DNA of 64,000 nucleotides from Sordariomycetes sp. S80-01Y. Lineage: Eukaryota; Ascomycota; Sordariomycetes. A program made the translations under genes and the position numbers. The stretch lies in the NCBI GenBank assembly GCA_037042185.1, contig JAXQJY010000032.1, positions 1,550,001 to 1,614,000 on the forward strand, written 5' to 3'. The notes beneath the pieces are model-generated. The model saw nothing but the letters and a program-made list of their open reading frames with translations. It had not been told where the DNA came from and searched no databases. Within the stretch, counting starts at the first letter, position 1. Every line of letters starts with the position of its first letter. Positions 56,264 to 64,000 of this stretch are shown piece by piece.

Positions 56264-57732
56264 CTACTCTCCCTCAACCGCGCCCATCTTCGCAATCCAC
56301 TTGTTCATCCCCAAGAACTTCTCTTCGAAAGTCCTCTGCAGCTTCTCGCCGGCCGCATACATCGGGGCCCCCTTCTTCCAGTACAGGAAGCAATTTTCGA
56401 AGATTTGCCGCATATCGGCCAGGAACTCTTCCTCGTTGGCGTACTCCCGACGGTCCATTTTGCCCTTTATGGTGCTCAGGTCCATAGGATGCTTGACCTT
56501 GTCCAGGTAATCCGGTACACCCTCTCTTGACGGGTTGACCGGTTCTTTGAAGGGGCCAACAAGTCGGGTCCAAAAGCCTGCCCGAAGCTAGTCAGTCTTG
56601 CGGAAACTGTGAGAACGTCCAATGGGACTTACCTGGTCCTGACAACATCCTTGCAAGGAGATCCGCACAGAACTCGAGCTTCTGCGCCGTCGTGTAATTT
56701 CGGTCACCCACAATCTGCGAATTCGTCTTCCTTCTGGGAGCCGGCTTAGCCATTGACCTGGATCGCCCACCAGCAGGCGAGGGCTGGCCCTGTGATGATG
56801 AGCTCCCGACTGGCCCACTGACGCGCCGACTCCGCTTGAGCTGGTTTAGTGTAGGCTCGTCATCCGGGCCGTCCAGGTAGTGGACGTTCTTTTTGGGCGC
56901 TGGCATGTCTGTCGGTGTTGCCACAGCATCCGTGGCAGGCTGGTCGCGCAACTCGTTCAGAAGGATGACCAGAGGGCCCAGGATATGCTGAGGTAGTGTG
57001 TTGACGAAATCAGTTCGAGAGTCCGACGCTCTTATGTACTCTGCTGACCACTGAAGAAGTAGTTTCCGTATGGGCGAATCCTCTTTTGTGTCTTCCCACA
57101 CCGATATCAATAGCGGCGTCGACGGGATCCTCTGTGTCGTAGCACGAACCTCCTTCATTTTGGCGAGGATGGCATCAAACATGCTCGAATCCTTGTCCAT
57201 CTCCAAGACAAGACCTAGCTTCCAAAGTCCTAACAGCAATTCGTACGAGGGATGGGACCCCCCTTTCTCGCCGACGAGGCCAGTGTAAAGATAGTTCTGC
57301 CAGTGACCAAATATTTCGGGATCTTCAAAGGGGCCTCTCAGTACTGCTTCGAGGATAGGACCTGGTGGCTGTTTGGCGAACTCCCGTCTGAACCAGCCGG
57401 ACTGTGCGGCAAGCAGGTCCCGGTGGATAGCGAAGGGTACTTCGTTGCCTTGGGGTCCCACCATGGGCACCACAAATTGCGCATGTGGTTTCCTACGGCA
57501 GTGAGCAACGGCGATATTGACGAGGAGTGTAGTAGATCTTAGAAGAGATGACTTACAGCCAGGAAAAGGGCTGCCTCCCTGCTTCCGGTTCCTCTAATTT
57601 CACAGTAGAAGCTGCGGACTGCCCGTTGGTGGCGATGTTGGCAGTGTTCTGCTGTTCCTTGTTTTCTTCGGACTTGCTCTGGGTGTCGAGAGCTGCGCTG
57701 CCTTGACTCTCATTGCGTGTGTCCTCAGTCAT
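56264..57732 (-). CDS. BTB-domain plus atypical bromodomain protein
   Basis: Exons 57557-57732, 56633-57492 and 56264-56577 join to 449 aa. An acidic, disordered start (MTEDTRNESQGSAALDTQSK) leads into a BTB/POZ-like domain at about 62-150: FVVPMVGPQGNEVPFAIHRD, LLAAQSGWFRREFAK, YLYTGLVGEK and LLGLWKLGLVLEMD. A basic linker (RRVSGPV, RSRSMAKPAPRRKTNSQ) precedes a bromodomain at about 330-449: KLEFCADLLARMLSGPGFW, PDYLDKVKHPMDLSTIKGKM and MRQIFENCFLYWKKGAPMYA. The fold is convincing, but the acetyl-lysine Asn (YN in BRD4-like domains) is Trp412 here (LYWKK), and the WPF shelf reads GPF. Classical acetyl-lysine binding is therefore doubtful. It is probably a nuclear or chromatin-linked scaffold; the partner is unknown. 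Only the exon 1 join restores the full BTB start, which supports the model. Confidence 0.83.
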
Positions 57733-60700
57733 CTGAATGTCGCTGTTGGGTTGGCTTTGACTGGCCCTTCTCTCCGGTTGAGTTGGTGGCGCGAATCTCT
57801 CTTCACTTTGAGACTGCTCTTTGGTGAGTTGTGTCTGTGTCTGGCGCAGTGCGTTAGTTTGGAAGAGTGAGATGTGTGAAAGATTGGCATGCTGGTCGTG
57901 GGAGCTCTGGAATTTTTCTTCCGAGCTGCATCAGACGCGTGCAATAAACCAGCAGTGAAGAAGCACTGGCAATGATCATGCGCTGAAGCCAGACTTCGTG
58001 TATCCTGGCCATTGAAATGGGCAACATTGAGTAAAGAGCAGAGAAGGTATTCGACTCACTTCAGCCATGACGACGGCACACCTGTCGCCTTAACAGTCCT
58101 TCACCACTCCCCTGTCCCACGATGGTCAGATCAGGTCGGTCTCACAGCGCGCTTCGACCTTGAATGACGACACGGTTGATTGGCACTTAAGAATGAAGGT
58201 GGCGAGGTTAGTCGTGAGAATGAGTGGAAGGAACCATGATTGAAATTGGTGAAGTTCTCACCGAGCTTATCGACGCTGATTCCAGTGAGAGTCCGTAGCT
58301 TTGATTGGCGGAGGCTGCTTACGTCATGAATTGTTCAGGTCCACATCGAAGAGCCAGCGATGGGCTCACCTTCTACTCACTCCTCAACCTTTCGAGTGTT
58401 CGAACCTTACCGCCTTATTGTTTGGAAGGCCATGCACTATTGTCTTACCACTGGTGCGATCTTCTCAGAATCATCTCAAGTCGTCGTGCCATCCAGCAAA
58501 GACTTCACCGAGGACTCGAATTCGACGATCGAACTGGACTCGAACCGGCACCGCAGTCGAGTCAATAATTTCGATTGAGACCCGCACAGATCTGAGGACC
58601 ACAATCGCCTTACCGATCACAGGAGGTTTCGGCGGTGGGTGAGGTGTGGGAGCAGCACCTATCTCGAGCTACGATGCTCTGGCGAGGGCATCTTATGGCT
58701 CCGATTTACTCAGTCGCATAAACATTCCTCGGCTTACTTGAAGTCTCCTCCGCCCATCACGCCAGTATACTCATCCTCGCCGTGCATACCGCGCAGCCTG
58801 GCTAGACTCAGGAGTATGATCATGATGGTGGGCAAGTAGGTCAAGATTGATGAGCTATCTTGGTCAATGGCCCGTCGAATAGACGATCACATGCAAATTT
58901 TGCAATGACGAGTGAAGACATCAAATGGTTGCGTATGGCGTATCCAGATACTATCCTGCATGACCTAGGCAGTCGCTGGGCTGCGAGGCCTCCGATGCTT
59001 CCCAGGCCCCGGGGGGACGCTCCCTTGGTCTCTGCAGATACATCGCCATCAGCGTGATCATGTCTCAGGACGCTTTCTCTATGCAAAGCACAGCGGCGAC
59101 TTGATGGTGATACTTAACACCCATCTTGTCGTGCTGGACTACGAAGCCAACCCCTGAGACCCACTCCGAAAAGGGGCAACGGCTTTGTCGAAACCTCGAC
59201 TTGCTCGAGGACAGAACAGCCCCTGCCCCTAGGACTTAGTAACCTTCGTTTGGAAACTCCCCCGGAGCTATTTCTGCGATGACTTCTCTTGGTCTTTGCA
59301 GGCTGTGCTATCGACGCCCCTCTTCCGGCCATCTTGACGATCACGCAAGCCCATCCGCGCAAGCCACTCGTGTCTAGACCGTCCGAATATTTCCATTTCC
59401 ACTACCCCGCATCATCTCTTAGCCACAGTGAGGTACCTTCTTCTCACCGCCCGTGGACTTAAAGGCAAGTTGCTTTTGCGCCTCGCAAAGCCAGAGCTCA
59501 CCGCTCATGCTGTGTACCAAGCCACTCCCCGCTGCCCCAGCACCGGCGCCACAATTTTGTGTACTAGGTCCTCGTCCAGGGAGACCGAAACCTTAGTAAA
59601 CAATAGATCCCCTATTGCACCTTTTGCTCCGCGAGATCTGCTGTGGCGGCTGAATTACTTGAACAGGACGACGCCCTGGTCGGAAGTTCCCGAACAAGCG
59701 TCCACGGCCCGAACTTCCCCAGCTTCTTGGCACACGAGGGCCTAGAAGTCGCCAAGCGGTTGCCTTTCTGGCGTCACCCCGCGTCGCGACCTAGGATGGC
59801 ATGCGGCGTCCGGCCCCAGACAGCACGCTTGGCGCACTGAGCAGACGGAATGGAGGTGACACGGTGCGTGTTGGTGGCGGCGCAGACACGGGTGCACGGG
59901 GCGGAAGCTTGCATCTTGGATACCGGGTTTCTGGGGCCAGCTTGCTAGCAACGATATTTCGTTGCAGGGGGGGAGGGGGAAGCCGGGTGGAAGCTGAAGA
60001 GACGGCACGGGGTATCTCTCGGGGAGACGGGGCGGTCAGCTTGTGTACATGGATGTGCGAGCCTCACAGATCTGCCTCGTTGAATACGGGCTCATCGGCC
60101 TGTGCGTCTTACGCTGGGCAAGGAATTGAGACGTGGGTACTTTTTAGGCCTTTTGTTGTTACTGCAGATGAATTTTCAGGCAATATTGACATGGTACCTT
60201 GCATGTTGGTGTTGCCTTGCCGTTTCGTGACCCAAAGAACAGTCCGGGAAGTCAGTAGATTCGGTGAGGGAACGAGCCAGCGGTGCAAAGAAGGACCTCG
60301 TTTCACGTGTTGTTGTCCCGCAGAGGGGTTTAATATCATGAGTACCTTGGCAGAATCAAGATGCGAGACAAGCAAACATGTTTGACCGGTCAACAGTTTG
60401 GTAGGCGTCTAGATGTTCTTCGGCGGCTACTCCTCCATTGACTCCCCTCCACCTTACCGAAGTCGCTACTTTCCTATTCGGAAAGCCTGAACCTGCCTAA
60501 TATCTCGCCGCCGATTGATCAATGTACCGGAAAGCAGGGTTCATCGTCCTCTCCCCCAAAAGGCCAAGATCGCGAACCTGCATCCCCCGATTGACGGAAA
60601 AAGACGCCCGTTACACCCTTGCGGCCTTTAAGCTCCCCCTGTCGACACGCGCGCCAAGACGGGGAGGGAAAGGGCATCGTTTTCCCACAGTACCTTGCAG

Positions 60701-63700
60701 CACGCCCTGGTGTTGGAAGGGGCAGGTTGATGCAGGATGGTGAGTTTGGGATGCTATGTGGTTGCATCCGGGAGACAGACGCGAGACAAGGAGGGCGGCG
60801 CTTCAGGCTGATGTATTAAGTTGGGGAGATGTTCAGCGACTGAGAGTCTACGTAAGATTGGCTGCGAGCTACATAGCTCAGCTAGTGTTCGGGTCATTGA
60901 TTGTTGCTTTGCGAAATGTAAAGACTGGAGAGCCTCGATATCGCTCAGGACTAGTGTCACATGTTTCTCTGACCAGGAGGCTGGTGCCGAGTAGATGGAC
61001 AGAGCATCCGAAGAGAACCCACAGTCACGTCATAGAAAAGTTACAAGAAGCAGACTGCTATCAGCGAGCCGATTACCTTGTCGGCTAAAGGGCAACTCCA
61101 ATTCTGGCATGTGCCTCGTCGGGGCTCATTGAGGGTAGCACCTCAAGCAGCGCGCATGCAGTCTCACACGCGCCTCGGACAAGGCAAAAGAGGCCACCTT
61201 GCGAGTGCCTTCCGAAGCCGCCGATGCCAGGACCCTTTATGCCAATCTAGCATACGGATCTGCTCCGGGTCATGCAGGCAACACTTGACAGAGTGAAGAT
61301 CTTCGTAGAGGCTGATTATCTTGAAACTGCGCAACCGCTCGACATCGGTCCGCCCACCAACCATCGTCAGCCCGAACGCACATACACATGCCCGTCCCTC
61401 TGCGACGGCCAGGAAGCTGGCAAGTGGCTCGCTGAGGTATATAGCCGCCCTCGCGCCTGTGTCCGAAGATGTGGCCGCACAACATGCCATCCGGAGACAT
61501 CCCGTCGATGCAGCAAGCACCCGGAGGAGGCTTGCTAATATATCTGCCAGACCGGCCGTGAGGGGAAGACACGGCTCGTTATCATGTTGCATCCAGATGT
61601 GTGGTTCGGGGAGATCTGTGGGCGCAGCCTTGGCTGCGTCTGCATCGGAAGGGAACACCTGTCTCACCGTTTCTGTGCGATGGCAACTCTTTCACGTTGC
61701 CCGTATCCGGGAAAAGCCAATTGAACAGTCCTCCGTATGCTCTGGCTGGAGATGTTGTGGAGGGCCGCTGACGTGTATGGAAGATGCACCTGTCGGGTTG
61801 ACAATCAAGCCTCAGTGATCCTTCCAGATAGCGCCTTGAAACCATCGAGCCGCCTGCATCAATATCGGATGCAAGCTCTCTCCATGCCGAATTGGCTACC
61901 AGCCGAACCGGCCTGGGCCTTTGCCGTGGCACTCGCAAGCCAAGGCACTCCAACCCCGGATTCCAAGGATTGACTTGGTTCAGGAGTCAATGGATCCATC
62001 CTCCAGCCTCGGCACACCACCGTCAGCGAGCGGGCAGAGGCCTGTGTCTTCGGACAAGCTCGCCGCGGGGAACACTTGGCCGCCAAAGCCAAGTGAAATG
62101 CCAGACTAGGGCAAGACGCATGTTGCCGAGAAGGTCATGAGAAGCCATTGTCGCGAGGACAGAAGCAAGACCGAGGCCTCGCGCTCGCGCTGTCGATGTC
62201 CCAGGAGAAAATTAAGCTTCCGTATGAAGTCATCCCCAGGCTCCTTCCCCCACAATGCATAGGCCGTGTCAGCCTGAGATGCGTGACGGGCAAGCACAAC
62301 TCCGTCCTCCGCTGTGCTCAGTGCTCGGTGCCCCGTACTTGCCCAAGGGGCCAATCCCACACGCCCCCCCCTCCCCGGGCCATTCTCCCGTGGGGGTCGC
62401 TGCCTCCCCCTGTGCAAATTGCGCAGCCCTTCTGTACCTCCCCTGCCCATCGGAATACCGAAAGCAGGAAAGCCGTGGGCTATCAGGACACTTGTCCCTG
62501 CCTCGACAGCTGAGGACCAGAGGACCAGGATCCGATTGCAGCGATAAAGATAGATCCCGCCCAATCCCGCCGCCCTCGCGACGGGCACCAGCCAGCAATG
62601 CTTGCAAGCGTCCGAATCAGCAGCCGATCGGGTCGCTGGTCGCTGGCTGGTGCTGCCCATGCACTCCAGGTTATCGACGACGCCATCAAGGTGAAAGGCC
62701 CGTGAGGCGCAATCGCCGCTGCCTGAAGTCAATCTCGCAAAGACAACAGCAACGCTGGCGTCAGTCTGTGGATTCGTTGAGTCAAGGGCTGCACAAAGTT
62801 AGGACAGACTGGAGCGATGAGATGAGATGCCCTCAAGCTGTCAAATCAAACCCGCACCGTGACGCGCTTATCCCCACGCCCCACAGTCGCCGACGGGCAC
62901 TGGATTGGGATTGGGATTTGAATTTGGCGGGTGGGCGCTTGCGGTTGCATCGTTGACGGCCTCTCAATCTTGGTGGGCCCTCTTTCCTTTCACGGTCACG
63001 GTTTTCTCACCACCGGCCTGCTGACTAGCCGCCCGTGCAGATCTCAGGAGATCATCTTGTTGAGCCCTTGACCTTCGGCATTCATTCGGTAATCAAACTC
63101 CTTCCCCGGATCCCCACAGCTTCACCACCCGAGTCAGGCTATGTCTCGGTCTTCAGATCATGCAGCCGACATTTGCCGATAGCCACGAATGTTGCAAAGT
63201 GCTGGGTGCTTACCGAAGGATCGCCGCCTTCGGCTTTGGCAACGGCACGTACTGTACGGAGCATTCGCGGACAATACAGATAGGCACTTGTCCGGCGAGG
63301 ACTCCTGCGTTTCCGATCCTCATGATGATACGACCGCTCAAATCTTGAGATTGTCTAATGCAACGTCGACGTGGCCTCTGCGCCGCCAGATGGGAACCAA
63401 AGAAGAACAACAGCTCTCTCCCCATTTCCCGGCCCCCAGCGCACCCTTTTCCGCAGCGAGGACGACGTGGGAGCGTGCGAGGGGGACGGACATCCAACCA
63501 TCGACTCTCCGGATCATCGCTGCAGCAAATCGCTTCCATTCCCACCCATTCATGCCGGCGCAGTGTCAAGAGTGTGTATCATCATGTCAGAGTCAACCCG
63601 TCAGGGCCGCAGCTGGTGCACACCACCACGAAGAGAAGGCTTCGTGCCAAGACTGCTGCCCTCGCACGTCTTCACCGCCAGGTTCCCGGATGGAGGGAGA

Positions 63701-64000
63701 TAGCCTATCAGCCTGGTGCGCGGATGGGATGTTGACTCACAGCAGGAGGAGAAGAAAATTTGCAACCCCGCCCAGGGACAAAGTTTTTGTCCTGTTGTTT
63801 GTTCAAGGAATGATGATGTAACGTGCTCCCGACCTAACGAGGGAAGTCCGCACCCCAGATCGAGAGATCCCCATCCGGGGTTGGCGCAGCCTGAGAGGCC
63901 CCCTGCTCCCTTACGCGTCCCCTCGTGCGCCCCCAGATTGCCGCTGGCCCCTTTCTTCCACTCGTATCGTCTGGAAATAGGTGAAGCCTTCAGCCGCGCA
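57733..64000. other. 6.3-kb gene-poor right end
   Basis: The left part is the promoter of the BTB-bromodomain gene (start 57732). Beyond about 58.3 kb I find only short or compositionally odd open frames (for example about 61164-61667 minus and 62255-62956 plus). They overlap each other on both strands and match nothing I know. No tRNA, repeat family, AT-rich RIP block or splice-linked exon set is convincing. C-rich tracts near 62355-62405 are low complexity. A gene may start beyond 64000. Confidence 0.45.

Noticed and set aside
58520-58625. tRNA-like sequence on the minus strand with a good B box (GGTTCGAGTCC) and a possible 7-bp acceptor stem
   Set aside because: The T stem has a mismatch, and no anticodon stem with a 7-nt loop can be formed, so it is probably chance or a remote relic.
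61164-61667. 167-codon minus frame at the right end
   Set aside because: No domain, no splice partner and an equally long frame on the other strand.
62106-62956. Overlapping long frames on both strands (208 and 233 codons)
   Set aside because: Composition is Pro/Arg/Cys-rich and unlike the real genes here, and the two strands shadow each other.

Overview
This is nuclear DNA from a filamentous ascomycete (Pezizomycotina, most likely a Sordariomycete). Genes are compact and monocistronic. Introns are mostly 46-75 nt with GTAAGT-like donors and CTAAC/CTGAC branch points. Nearly all recognisable proteins are conserved housekeeping proteins of this group. I resolved 23 protein-coding genes, most with exon boundaries that join in frame. 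I see no rRNA, convincing tRNA, CRISPR array, transposon or viral relic, and no biosynthetic or defence cluster.

Layout. 0-8 kb: cytosolic-type aspartate aminotransferase (-), the ER t-SNARE Ufe1/syntaxin-18 (-), a DHA1 MFS transporter (+) and EMC4 (-). 8-18 kb: AP-2 beta adaptin (+), a prenylated UBL3-type ubiquitin-fold protein (+), the proteasome chaperone UMP1 (-), a membrane-less twin-ATPase ABC protein (+) and a DUF202 membrane protein (+). 18-31 kb: a type II membrane glycosyltransferase-like protein (-), SYO1/HEATR3 ribosomal-protein importer (+), MLH1 (-), a disordered hypothetical protein (+) and a Zn2Cys6 regulator (-). 31.2-39.85 kb has no supportable gene. 39.85-57.7 kb: peroxisomal Lon with PTS1 (-), RPA32 (+), a GNAT acetyltransferase (-), IPP isomerase (-), END3 (+), an AIF/AMID-like flavoprotein (-), acyl-CoA-binding protein (+), a GPI-anchored Cys-rich protein (-) and a BTB+bromodomain protein (-). 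57.7-64 kb again has no supportable gene.

The genes do not form a pathway. Strands alternate strongly, giving many divergent promoter pairs (EMC4/AP-2 beta, UMP1/ABC, glycosyltransferase/SYO1, MLH1/hypothetical, LON/RPA32, IDI/END3, flavoprotein/ACBP) and tight convergent tails (SYO1/MLH1, DUF202/glycosyltransferase, END3/flavoprotein). Several products act in membrane traffic or at the ER (Ufe1, EMC4, AP-2 beta, End3), but this looks like ordinary scattering.

Most unusual points: a BTB-bromodomain fusion whose acetyl-lysine-binding Asn is Trp; an 8-nt microexon inside the zinc cluster of the Zn2Cys6 factor; start codons cut off from the rest of the frame by an intron (UMP1, RPA32); a peroxisomal Lon whose PTS1 lies alone in the last exon, so that retaining the preceding intron would remove it; an AP-2 beta chain without appendage; and a recurrent CACTGGCA-type promoter element. 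I found no clear previously undescribed multi-gene system.
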